Part shown: positions 1 through 64,000 of the stretch, piece by piece
Position numbering within the stretch: the stretch's first letter is position 1
How the letters are laid out: each line of letters begins with the position of its first letter
Notes under the pieces: generated by a model
Database searches by the model: none
What the model was told of the DNA's origin: nothing
The model's input: only the letters and a program-made list of their open reading frames with translations
DNA from: Echinometra lucunter
Lineage: Eukaryota; Echinodermata; Echinoidea; Camarodonta; Echinometridae
Reading direction: 5' to 3'
Assembly: GCA_029962745.1 (NCBI GenBank)
Contig: CM057151.1
Location: 31,319,344-31,383,343 of the forward strand
DNA: 64,000 nt
Program-made: the position numbers and the translations under genes

Positions 1-197
1 CAATACCTCTTTTGTCAATACTGTAGTTGTATTCAACTATAAGAAGATGCTGAGTATATCATCATTCAGAAAGTAAGCAAGATGTTATTCTTAAAGACAG
101 TAGAAACATGGCGATTTTAAGCAATACAACTAGGGATTCCTACTTGCCAAATAACACCCCCTCCCCCACAAAATTAAAAAATAAATACTTTACTTAC

Positions 198-52845
<52,648 letters not shown>

Positions 52846-53260
52846 CTAGGAATAAAATAGAAAAAAAGTTAAGAAATACAGAATGAAAACTTGTAATGAC
52901 AATTGCCTTTATAAGTTTATTATTTTGGCTATTAACAACCATTATAACAATTGTGATCTAGAGTGATTATTGCTGAATGTCGTGTGCTTTTGTTAGCGTT
53001 TATTTGAATTGTTGCTACTCATTCAAGATCATTTTCATGTTTTTCCATATGATCATACCACCTTTGCATATATCTAGTCATAATCTTCAAGTGAAATCTA
53101 AATTTGATTATGCTTCAAAATAATACTATTTTTTCTGCTAAAACTTAATGTAACACTTTGAGTACCAAAAGCGCGTGAAAAATTCAAACTCGTTGAATGA
53201 ACTGTATGTTTATAAATTCCGTGGATCTGCAAATTCAATTCGCTACATGTGCTATTCTCC

Positions 53261-53291
<31 letters not shown>

Positions 53292-54732
53292 CCTCTCTCT
53301 CTCTTTCTCTTTCTCTCTCTTTCTCTCTCTCGCCATAACTCTCCGGAAGATGCACCGTTTGTGATAGACGCTGCTTTTCAACACACTGCTGTGACACATT
53401 GTACTTCATATCGAAGCTATTATATTTTCAAGGTGCGCTTTTGTATCAAAACCATTGCAATATCACCGTCACTCCAAATTTTATCCATAGCCTCTGCCAT
53501 CAAGAGAGAGAGAGAAAATAACGGTTTATAAATGAGTGATAATTAAAGGGAGGTTATCATCGATCTGTGGGCGCAAGAAGAACATGTTATTTACGAAGAA
53601 TTCCCGAGATATCGCGATCGCAAAATTCGATGTCGTATCGCACCGCTCTGGACCTGGAAGGTGTTACAAAAATAACGAGACCTAATTTCGCGCACGCCAG
53701 TTTTCAAGTGATTAATACAAAATAGAGATTCATAAAAGGTAAGATAATTGCATTACTAGGAAGGCAAAATGCCTCTGAATAATTTGATACCACATTTTAC
53801 TTACAATTTTGATGACATCGTCTCTCGAAAAGAGGAATTCTAGACCCTTGTCGACAAGTCCAGTTTTTGTCAGAACGAACGCAAAATGCTGCAAAATTTG
53901 CCGATTTTTCATTCATAATTTCAAAATTCCTTCTCTAATTTCAAAAGGAAAGTAACTTCCAGGGTAATTTTAGGGTGCTCTTTCCGTTGGTGCTACCAGT
54001 TTTTCACACTCTTTTCTAGTTTTTGAGTATGGCCCTGTGCGCGAAGTTTGGACCTGCGCGAAGTTAGGTCACTCTGCCATACTATTCCCGGTACTATTAA
54101 TGCCACCTGATCTCCAAAGAAGTGTGTTCGTTTTTTCAGATTCATAATAAAATCAAAAATTTACATTGATCTGCATTCGCAATCAATCGTCATAAACACG
54201 TCAGCCAATACACGACCTGTGATGAAGGTGTCATTCTGAACTTTCCAGGAATGAGAACAATCTGTTAGAATCACACGTTTATACGTAAACCTTGGATCTA
54301 TCCTATATTGTTTCTTTTTAATAACGTGAGAATATGCTAACAAATTAATTATTTATTTCCATTTATTTATTTTCATTTTTATCTATTCGAAATAGCCTCA
54401 TCAATTATCAAAACTGCTGTCCTCGAGGGCCCTGAGAATAAAAACAATACATACAATATCTAGAAACAAACAGGAAAATTAACATAGTGTTAAAAATATG
54501 AATGCATAAAAGAAGAGTGCATTTCATGTAACATTTCGATGTCTTTTTTGTTTGTATGTTTTTGCTTTCTTCCAAACGGAAGCATTAATTGTGAAAACAT
54601 GCAATGACGCGCATCTGAAAAAACCCAAATAAACAAACAAAACAAAACAAAAAAAAAAAAAACCAGAGCAAAGTGTTTAGATCCAGTCTGAGCTCTAATC
54701 AAAGCCCATAGAAGATTGTACGAGTTTCCTCC

Positions 54733-54862
54733 CTGCAAAAACGGTGGTATTAAATTAACACCACTGGTGTTTATATAGGACAACTCTGATGGTGGTGTTG
54801 TCCTATATAAACACCAGTGGTATCGATTTAACACCAATTTAACACCACCGTTTTTGCAGTGT
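54733..54862. repeat. MITE-C copy 3 (loop inverted)
   Basis: The outer arms CTGCAAAAACGGTGGT and ACCACCGTTTTTGCAG match copies 1 and 2. The central segment reads AACTCTGATGGTGGTGTTGT, the reverse complement of that in the other copies. The left arm is shortened. Confidence 0.88.
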
Positions 54863-55488
54863 TGTACATGTATAATATAGAATTCATCATGACACAGTTC
54901 CAACGTCATTATTTTTTCATGATTGCGCCATACATTTCAAAAGGCTCAGTGAAGTAAAATTGTCCAGAAACCCTGATTCAAAGATATACATTTGGGAAAT
55001 TAAGCCTACATCCCATAATGGCCCTTTCGCTAAAGGCCAGCTGAAAATAACGAGCACTGTTAGCTAAATTACCCCCATGAAAAATGAAGAGTAAAATCAT
55101 AACGGCATGCTAGCACAGAACCATGGTGTTTGTTTTTTTTTTTACAATCAGCGAGTAATTTCTATCGGCCAGAGTGATACATAAATTATACCAAAATCTT
55201 ACTTTAAACTTCAGCCATAGATAGTAACTCTTTTGCCACTCCTGTCCATATGACAAAACCGATTATAAAGATTTGGATCATCAGCAAAAAAAAAAGAAGA
55301 GAGAAATATTACTTTATCATGATTTTGAAGGCAATTGTAGTGAGCCGGAATATTGAAGATTTAATTGAAAATGTATTTTGGCGATATAACCGCATGCAAA
55401 ACCAGCGTTCAAGATTTTAATACTCAATACGAATTATTAAAATTTGTAATCTTAACTTGCCAACTGCTCACAGCCCCCCCCCCCCCCC

Positions 55489-55524
<36 letters not shown>

Positions 55525-55609
55525 ATAGTGTGAAGCGGTTATTCCATTAGATGGTAGTTATTAAAGAATACGCGGGGCAACAGCAGAAAAAAGGAAACTG
55601 ATGATTGAT

Positions 55610-55997
55610 GATGATGATAATGATTATTTGTTTGGCGTCACCTGTGCCTTGGAGACGAAAAGCGAACTGAATCACTCTAACCCTCGGGCCTCTCCTCTCA
55701 ATATAACTTATTGGGGGTGTGCAGGTGAACCACTACACTGGGGTTTCCCCCTATTCTTATACGAATGCAGTGGGTTCTTAAATTGCAAAGGTGGTGGCTC
55801 TCCTCTACACGGGGCCTCCATTTAACGTCCTATCCGAGGGACGGAGTGTTTTCCACTGTGACATAGCCTGCGTCTATGAAACAGGGGAGGGGCACGTTAA
55901 CACACAACGCAGGCTTCAGCCATCTGCTTGGGTTGGACTCGAACCCACGATCTTTGGTTCCACAGGCAGACGCTTTACCGACTGAGCCAACTCGCTC
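55610..55997 (-). mobile_element. Long tRNA-derived SINE, third head type
   Basis: Minus strand: A-box TGGCTCAGTCGG and B-box GGTTCGAGTCC within a tRNA-like head (about 55925-55995), followed by about 300 bp including GGACGTTAAATGGAGGCCCC and CCTGCACACCCCCAATAAG. Its body is unlike the other SINEs here. Confidence 0.8.
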
Positions 55998-57207
55998 TAG
56001 AAACCAAATTTCCGTAATTTGGCTGGTAAAAATAGCTTGTTGTTTGATGGAAACTTGTTTCTTTCGAGGAATAAGACGTGTTATTTTGTACACAGTTCGC
56101 ATTTTTAAATGGATGTTTACAGATATAATGTTTACCTATTTTTCTCTCACATTCAGTGGTATAAATGCTTTTAAAATGAATTGAATATGCAACGTCTGAT
56201 TTAATCACACATGCAGCTATCTTGTTCCATAGTGATATACAAATATAATCATATAGTTACACTAGAAAACATTATCTTGGAACTTGTAGTATGGATCGTA
56301 TTCATGGTAGGCAATAGCATACTTAGTGAGTAACAGCGTTTCTTTGAGTTGGAAAGAAGTTCTATAGCTGTTTTAAAATCAACTTGAAAGAAAATGGACA
56401 TTAATTTGGTGTGCCTTCATCTCTACATGGTTCGGGCTACTTTTGCTCAAGACGTGTTGGAAGTCGTTCTCCGACCGTGTAAGCCCGAAGGAATTCCCTG
56501 CATAACTTAAAGGGACATTCCAAACATATCTTTAGTGTCATGTATGCAGACTATACACTTACTTCGAGTCTCCTTCGCGTGAAGTCGGTTTACAGCAAGG
56601 AGAAACGTGTCTGTTACCTAACAACGAAAATATTTTTCTTCATGGAATGTCACGCACTAACATAAATGCATACTCTTAAAACACTTCGGTGTTGCATGCT
56701 GTGAAATTCATCACGCGGTCACACAAGTATTTCTTCCATGCTTCTTCTTTGCATTTTTCATGTCCATGATCATGATGATAATTGTCAGATAGTGAGAAAA
56801 GCATTGTTATCCGTTGCAAACACGATACATAATCCTCGTCGAAGTAAAGGAAAAGAGCTGTATAAAATAAAGGCTCCTCAAACGACAATATTATTACTAC
56901 TAATTTGATTTGATGCCAAATACATTCTTACACCTTTGCACATGATCAGCCTAGCACTATTTCAGAAGGCCAACAGCAGATTTTCAAAACACTTTCAGAA
57001 GTGAATGACTTGTATTTGAGATAACGCCAAGGGATGGTACATACCAACGAGTAATCATTGAGGTGACTTTGTCAGTTCTTTCATATCTCACTAAGATCTG
57101 CTGTCATAAAATGTGTGTGCGTGTGTGTGTGTTTTTTTTTTTAATTTAATTTGTTTCAAGGTGATGTGATTAAATTTTCAATTTTAAATGGATGATATTC
57201 ATCGTTT

Positions 57208-57707
57208 NNNNNNNNNNNNNNNNNNNNNNNNNNNNNNNNNNNNNNNNNNNNNNNNNNNNNNNNNNNNNNNNNNNNNNNNNNNNNNNNNNNNNNNNNNNNN
57301 NNNNNNNNNNNNNNNNNNNNNNNNNNNNNNNNNNNNNNNNNNNNNNNNNNNNNNNNNNNNNNNNNNNNNNNNNNNNNNNNNNNNNNNNNNNNNNNNNNNN
57401 NNNNNNNNNNNNNNNNNNNNNNNNNNNNNNNNNNNNNNNNNNNNNNNNNNNNNNNNNNNNNNNNNNNNNNNNNNNNNNNNNNNNNNNNNNNNNNNNNNNN
57501 NNNNNNNNNNNNNNNNNNNNNNNNNNNNNNNNNNNNNNNNNNNNNNNNNNNNNNNNNNNNNNNNNNNNNNNNNNNNNNNNNNNNNNNNNNNNNNNNNNNN
57601 NNNNNNNNNNNNNNNNNNNNNNNNNNNNNNNNNNNNNNNNNNNNNNNNNNNNNNNNNNNNNNNNNNNNNNNNNNNNNNNNNNNNNNNNNNNNNNNNNNNN
57701 NNNNNNN
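57208..57707. other. Assembly gap, exactly 500 N
   Basis: A run of 500 N, most likely a fixed-size placeholder between contigs. Any open frame across it is meaningless. Confidence 0.99.
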
Positions 57708-60700
57708 TAGCGCCTCACTAGACGATAGGCTTTTAATGAACTATCTAGACATCACCCTTCTCAGTATACCCCTCCCTCGGCTATCTTCTTACCAGTTGTA
57801 GTAACGTCGATCATGCCACATGAAATACCGCGAGCTTGGAGACAAGGGGGGATTAAGGGGTACATGCTATCGCACCGTACATTGTAAACAGCTTAAAGGG
57901 TCATAAACCTTTACACTGTCAAACACCTTTACACTGATTGCATACAACATGGGGTACAACATCTGCCATATCCTCGAAAAAAGAAATAATTATAAGTGCT
58001 CCAGGAATCATATTTCCAAGAACCCGAACAGAATATTGCACTACAGTGTTAGATCCTCCAAAAACAAATATAAAGTACGAATGTTACCTCATTTTATTTA
58101 TCGTTTTCAAGGGTGGATGACATTTCTTCAATTATCAAAAACTTAATATAAACTCAGACAGTATTTTACTACTGATAAATCTTATATTTAGCACTTTTAA
58201 AAATGTTTATTAGTGGATCGTAGAATTAAGCGGGTTTCACTGAGTCTCTGACACACAATATGATGTCATGATTGTTGGTCAATATTTAATTTCACACAAT
58301 TCTCCATTTACTGGCAGAGATGGACATGAGGAGAAACCACCATCCTCACAGTTCGGCCAATTGAGTATTAGAGCTAATGAACCTACATACCCTGAGTTTG
58401 TCTAAGTATTACATAGAGCTTACAATCTCTTTGCTTAATTGCAGTTTCATTCAAATGATGATGCCTGTTGTCATAGAAACCTGTGACTTACGTGACTACA
58501 TCGTGTGATTAGTTTGATCAAAACGGACGCTGATAAAACCTCTCCCATATATTTGCATAACTTATAAGATTTAAATGGCACTTTTCTGTCATTACTAAGA
58601 AGGAATAGTAATGTTCGATTTCTCCTTAACATTTTTATAATTCTGATTTTTATTCCTATATACATGTAGCTAATACATCGTTTTTTCATGTTTTTCAACG
58701 ATCTTAGAGCTCACTTAGACCCCAAATCATACTTTCCAATGTCAGAATCAATTTATCTGCCTCTCATTTTTCCATCGCTTTTGATCTTCTAATATCTATT
58801 ATCTTCTAATATTTCAAAGACAAACAATCTCAATGCATTTCCCATCAGAACCATCAAAAACAGGATCAATTATTCATATTGCCTTTAACAATGATCACCT
58901 GACCTGATAACTTGATCAAAAAGCAATCTCTAGACCTAAGCGTTCCGTGTCGCGACCATTCCGACTTTGTGCCTCAATTCATTTCCGAAATAATTTTACA
59001 GAAGCCTCCATGATGGACCGTTTTAGGTTTTAGGGGTTGTTTGTAATGACATCGTGATGTCTGCCTGAACTGTCGCAATAATTCTTTGTGGTTTTTGTTG
59101 ATTGGCCAAGCGTAATGTAAAAACAATTACCATGATTAGACATGGGCGCGTAATGTAGTTTGTGGTATTGGTTCTTCGGTAGTTCAGTTGCGAATCTGTT
59201 CGCAGCTCATTTACATTATAGCAGGTACCCCATAGTCTTATTGAATGTTTAATTGATATACCACAATAAATTTCATTTGCCACGCTATATCCACCTTATT
59301 CCATACTAATATAAAACTAACAACCCTTATTTAACTTTTTCCAGTTAACTTATTGAAATATGAAAAAAAAATGAAAAAGAGGAGAGAGTGTCCTTTCGGA
59401 TGTCTTCCAGATAGTAACTGTACCCGAAAGGGTGCAAAATTTGCACCTTCATAAAAAGGGCACAACTCTGCACCCTAAGGGTGCAAAATGTAGCTCACTG
59501 CACCTTAAAGGTGAAAAATGTTTTTAGGGTTCAAATTTTGTACCTATAAAGGAGCTCCCAGTATTGCATTTGAAGGTGTGCAAAAGTGAACCTTTTTTTC
59601 TAAGTGTGAAATCGCTTAATTGTTTACGTTGCAGAAAGGTTTATAGCCGATGACCCCTCCAAATTACGTATATGGATTAAGCTAACCAGCTTCAAGCGTT
59701 CTCCTATTATATAAAATGTGTTGTGAAGTCGGGAACATGACTAAACTCGATACTTTAATGTTCCGTTTCCATCTCCATCGGGCACATGATTTTCAACGGA
59801 ATAGAGGCATAACTTTTTGATGTTAGATTTATTGCGTGTTCCATGACTAACAGACCATTCCCCAAAGTGAAAAAAGTCATCCTTCAGAGGCGCTTTAAAC
59901 AGTTAAATTGCATAAACATATTGACAAACCCACCGCACGTCTTGCGATCGATTGTTTTAAAAGACAAATTATCGTAATACTTTAGAAGATTGTCTCCGAA
60001 AAGTCAGGATGGAATACATCACACCAAAGATAGTCACTGTTCTACATTATTTTTGATCAGAGTGGATGTTTCATACATGTTTAGTATTAGAGTTACAAGA
60101 TTACCCTGTAACACGATGAATAGTAGCTTATAGGCTGTTAACAGTATGTTGAAATGTGAAAAGTGGAAATTTTGTAATAGTGCATTATTACAGTATATTC
60201 TGTAGCTTATTGGTTGTTAAAAATACGTTGAAATTTGAAAAGTGGAAAATGTTTGTATAATAGTGCATTATTCAATGTATATTCTATGAATCATATCATG
60301 ATCCCTAAGTTACTTATAGGTGTAGCTTATAGGTTGTTAACAATACGTTGAAATATGAAAAGTGGAAAATGTTTGTAATAGTGCATTATTACATGTATAT
60401 TCTGTAGCTTATAGGTTGTTAACAATACCGTTGAAATGTGAAAAGTGGAAAATGCTTCTATAGTGCATTATTCATTGCATATTCTATGAATCATATCATC
60501 ATCATCCCTAAGTTACTTATAGAGTGTAGCTTATAGGTTGTTAACAATACGTTGTGGAATATGAAAAGTGGAAAATGTTTGTAATAGTGCATTATTACAT
60601 GTATATTCTGTAGCTTATAGGTTGTTAACAATACATTCAAATGTGAAAGTGGAAAATGTTTTTATAGTGCATTATTCATTGTATATTCTATGAATCATAT

Positions 60701-60853
60701 CATGATCCCTAAGTTACTTATAGGTTGTAGCTTATAGGTTGTTAACAATACGTTGAAATATGAAAAGTGGAAAATGTTTGTAATAGTGCATTTTAGTCAA
60801 TGTATATTCTATGAATCATATCATCACCCTATATGTTACATTCCTATACATAC

Positions 60854-60966
60854 CTCCACAGCTTTAGCTTTGTCCGTAGCATTGCTTGCATCTGGTTTGC
60901 AATGTCTCGAACCCAATTCCACTCCTCAACCGGCAGGATCTCAATGTTCTGTTCGTTTGCATATTG
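60854..60966 (-). pseudogene. Frameshifted second copy of exon W2
   Basis: 113 nt against 114 in the intact exon, with both splice sites preserved. Relative to 40859-40972 it has two one-base deletions, one one-base insertion and a substitution changing Met to Ile. The frame shifts, recovers, then shifts again. It sits upstream of W1 in transcription order, so it cannot serve the same transcript in place. Sequencing error or a spurious contig explains it better than a true pseudogene. Confidence 0.85.
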
Positions 60967-62959
60967 CTGAAAAGAGTGAAACATATATACCAGTATATAA
61001 ATATTTAGCATAACTTCTATGGAATTCGTTGTCTTTCAAACGATATGTAATAAACGTATGTTGCAGTTTATTAAATTTGTAATCAAACATTTTGAAGTGA
61101 TAGGGTGATGGAGTAGTAGTAGTGCCAATCAAACCCAAATCAACATTCCATTCGCCAAAACAGATACCTATAAAAAGTCATTTTTGGGGTTAAAAACTCC
61201 AAGGGATTGGAATGGGCTGCAGGAAGATGTAATGACGGCAGCTACAGTGGCTTCATCTTCCTTGTATGGTGTTTGTGGAGATGATTTAATCTTAGTTTAC
61301 CTGTGTCAAACGAAGATTATTTCATCCTATCTGTAGCTGTTGAACGAAGATTAATTCATCTTCCTTGTATGGTGTTTGTGAAGATGCTTTCATCTTAGTT
61401 TACCTGTGTCAAACGAAGATTATTTCATCCTTATCTTTAGGTGTTGACGAAGATTAATTCATCTTCCTTGTATGGTGTTGGCGAAGATGAATTTATCTTG
61501 ATTTAACAGTGTCAGAAGAAGATTATTTCATCCTTATCTGTAGCTGTTGAGCGAAGATGAATTTATCTCAATTTAAAAGTATCAAATGAGATTAATTCAT
61601 CCTCAGTGTATGATGTAGGCGAAGATGAATTTGTCTTTGTACTAGTAATAGCTATAACTATGCATGAACTTATTTATTTGCATTCATTTATACATATTAA
61701 ATTGGAAAGTACAACTATATCTTGTTTTCAATTGTTTCAATTATTTGTCCCGAGTTGCTGAAATTCCTATGTTGTACGAATGATAAGTGAGTGAAGAGCA
61801 TGCGTATGACAGAGACAAGTCAGAATCTGGTGGTTGGCTATGTGCGGAGATGTTAATGAAAAATCAAGGAATCAGTGTGATGAAATTTTGACAAAAATGA
61901 ACAAAAATTAGTTCTTTTGAAAAGATACTCTGTTTACTGTAGATAGCTTTAAGTATGCGCTCGCAGCAAGTCAGCAGTTACCTGTAGCACACAGGATACA
62001 ACACCAAGTTGGCGATAATTATGTAGTGGAAACTGCCCTGCCGACTATACATCAGAAGGTTCAGATACTCATCAGAAAGCAGGACAAGGAATGTAACCAA
62101 ACTAATGTAAGCAACAACAACAAAAAGGAAAGAGCAGGGCGTAGTTTCTGCCACAGCAAGATTGGAAATTATATTCATCTTGATTGTAATATTTGTTGCA
62201 CCTAAACAGGAATGTGTAAGATCTCTGGGTGTGTTTCACAAAGCTGTGCGCCAAGTTACGTGTGACTTTAAGAATGACTTGAATATGGAAGCCAAATGGG
62301 TTTCTCAATCACATTTAATCGCATAAGCTAAGTTGAAATATCTACGTAGATTTAACATTATCGTTAACAAAACATTCTGAGTGGAAAGTATAGTTTTTGC
62401 CACAATTTCACTGAGATTATGGGAAATTCCATCACAATTTGTTAAAACAAAAAGAACGGCTTTGGGCATTTTTATTTGGTTGTTCATAGTAAAGTCGTTC
62501 TTAAAGTCATGCGTAACTTTACGAACAGCTTTAATAAACACCCCCCCCCCCCTGTGTATTTAATTTCAAGTCATTGCAAGCCATGTGCTCTTCCACTGTG
62601 AAGCACCTTGTCTCGAAATAAGGTTCAGGGAACGGTCACTGCACAATTACAGAATTAGTAACAGGTGCAGGAAATATGCAGTCTAAGTAATTTCTGCTTA
62701 TAGATGCCAGGAATGACAGTTGTCTGGACTATATGACCGCAGAAAACTCAAGTGTGCTGCAAGAAAAATTAATTTCACGTTATCAATGGATCGTCATGTG
62801 CTTTAATGCCACAAGCATTTTCACTCCAGATAAATCATTTGCCTTGCAACTTCCAAATTCATTTTCAGCGTATCTATTTCCACAAATGAATAAAACAAAG
62901 AAAATCAATCAGAATTTAGACAAAGGGCAATTAGGTTTTTGTTTAAATCAAAACATCAA

Positions 62960-63690
62960 AATGGCGGGGGGGGGGGGGATTGACCTATGTCAAAGTCATC
63001 CCCAAGAACAATAAAATAAATACATAACTGTAAAAAGAAACAAAGTCGAATACATGATCTAATACTATAATTGTACAAACATATAACAAACAACAAAAAT
63101 AAAGAGAGGAAAAAAATCAAAGGCTCTCGAGAAGAGCTTTGTATTTACGTTTAAAAGAAAAGATTGTGGACAAATCGAGTTCTTCAGGTAGGGAATTCCA
63201 TAGTCTCGATCTGGCATATTACTTAAAAAACATATATTCAAAATTGGAAAGAAATACTGGCTTATCTGGTTTAAAACGACCGGTGCGTGATTTCTTTTGT
63301 ATTCAACACTTATTCAACACCAAAAAAATAGAGAAAAGATTATTACAAAATAAAAACAGAATATATGACAGTTTACTTATTACACGTTTTTGAAGTATTT
63401 TAACTACCCAAACGGCCATCCGCGCAATTTCCCCAAACAATATTACAACAGTTAAAATGAGGGTAATATCATTGTGTAATATGAATTAAGAAGAATATTC
63501 AGTGGTAAAATGTGAATGATATGATTTATTATAAACATGACACATCACTAATGTGATCTTTCGACGTTAATCTATCATCTATCGTAACACCTAAAAAAAA
63601 TTAGTGGAATGTACATAAGGAGCTACATACAAAAGTAAAAGCAATGGGCCCAAAACTAATCCCTGCGGTGCTTCCAAAGAAATATCTATA
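62960..63690 (-). mobile_element. Second copy of the non-LTR retrotransposon fragment
   Basis: Same element as 42980-43700. In this copy the region after LWNSLPEEL reads on as DLSTIFSFKRKYKALLE, closer to a working frame than copy 1. Confidence 0.75.
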
Positions 63691-64000
63691 TTTTAGAAGA
63701 AACATTGTTAATTGAGACATATTGGATTCTATCACTTGAATAATTTATAAACCAAGGAAGAATCTTTAGTATTCCATAAAACTCTCTATCAAAATGTTAT
63801 GGTTTTTTTAAAAATGAATGCTTTTGATAGAACTAGAAATATTCCAATAATAAATTATTTTCAAATTTATTAGCCATTTCCAAGCCATTTTATTGTCATT
63901 GTCAATTCAGAAGAGCAAATTGATCCTATTCAGACTGAAAACATGAATATAAAATTTCTGTGATGATAGCATTGACGTCAGCAAATAATGGTGATGAATG

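Larger units (their letters stand above)
52846..57207. other. Sequence upstream of exon W1 up to the gap
   Basis: Contains C and CT tracts (53262-53330, 55472-55505), MITE-C 54733-54862, a SINE 55610-55997 and (GT)n at 57113-57131. No convincing leader exon, promoter or 5' UTR was found. Candidate open segments with splice-like ends (53812-53888, 56563-56617) lack family similarity. Confidence 0.55.
57708..64000. repeat. Near-identical copy of 37707-44004 (copy 2)
   Basis: Starts immediately after the gap and runs past the window end, staying collinear with copy 1 (offset 20001 at the start, 19996 at the end). Differences are mostly one-base indels. It repeats MITE-D (59421-59608), the satellite (about 60122-60830), the 104-bp array (about 61256-61637), MITE-A (62227-62552) and the retrotransposon fragment (about 62960-63690). 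Confidence 0.95.

Noticed and set aside
53812..53888. Exon-like open segment HFAFVLTKTGLVDKG on the minus strand with GTAAGT donor
   Set aside because: The phase does not match W1 and it does not resemble an alpha-2/delta N-terminus.
54490..54909. 139-codon minus-strand open frame
   Set aside because: It overlaps MITE-C and a (CAAA)n tract; no similarity or coding pattern recognised.
56563..56617. Candidate upstream (leader) exon on the minus strand with GTAAGT donor
   Set aside because: The phase would fit W1, but the peptide has no signal-peptide character or family similarity and no start codon is in frame.
57170..57721. Long open frames of about 170-180 codons in three frames
   Set aside because: They span the 500-N gap and have no sequence content.

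Overview
The window is animal nuclear DNA: AT-rich, with a gene broken into many short exons, long introns, microsatellites, tRNA-derived SINEs and many palindromic MITE-like elements. The coding similarity and repeat style suggest a marine invertebrate deuterostome, most likely a sea urchin or other echinoderm. That assignment is an inference and was not tested against any database.

One protein-coding gene was found, on the minus strand, across positions 198-52845. It encodes a voltage-gated calcium-channel alpha-2/delta subunit of the CACNA2D3/CACNA2D4 type. I reconstructed 30 consecutive coding exons (W1 at 52764-52845 down to W30 at 198-274). They total 2901 nt, or 966 complete codons, with matching phase at all 29 junctions and no internal stop. 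Domain order is VWA_N, VWA with a DxSxS MIDAS (exons W7-W10), Cache-type sensor region (W12-W16), and the conserved membrane-proximal alpha-2 region (W17-W30). The signal-peptide exon(s) and 5' UTR were not found, and the C-terminal end runs off the left edge. One exon (W23) carries a long acidic, Thr-rich insertion not seen in the vertebrate proteins as I know them.

Layout: 1-8.4 kb holds the 3' half of the gene (14 exons), with a CACAGTGTG-palindrome element and (TTA)n. 8.4-21.6 kb holds the Cache and VWA exons with MITEs and local tandem duplications. 21.6-30.5 kb holds the VWA_N exons, with several MITEs packed into two introns. 30.5-40.9 kb is a 10 kb intron. 40.9-52.8 kb is a 12 kb intron rich in SINEs, MITEs and a degraded non-LTR retrotransposon. 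52.8-57.2 kb is sequence upstream of W1. A run of exactly 500 N follows (57208-57707). The last 6.3 kb (57708-64000) is a near-identical repeat of 37707-44004, including a frameshifted copy of exon W2. It looks like an unmerged haplotype or error-rich duplicate contig rather than a second gene.

No other protein-coding gene, functional RNA gene, operon or CRISPR was supported. Most long open frames here come from microsatellites, palindromes or N runs.
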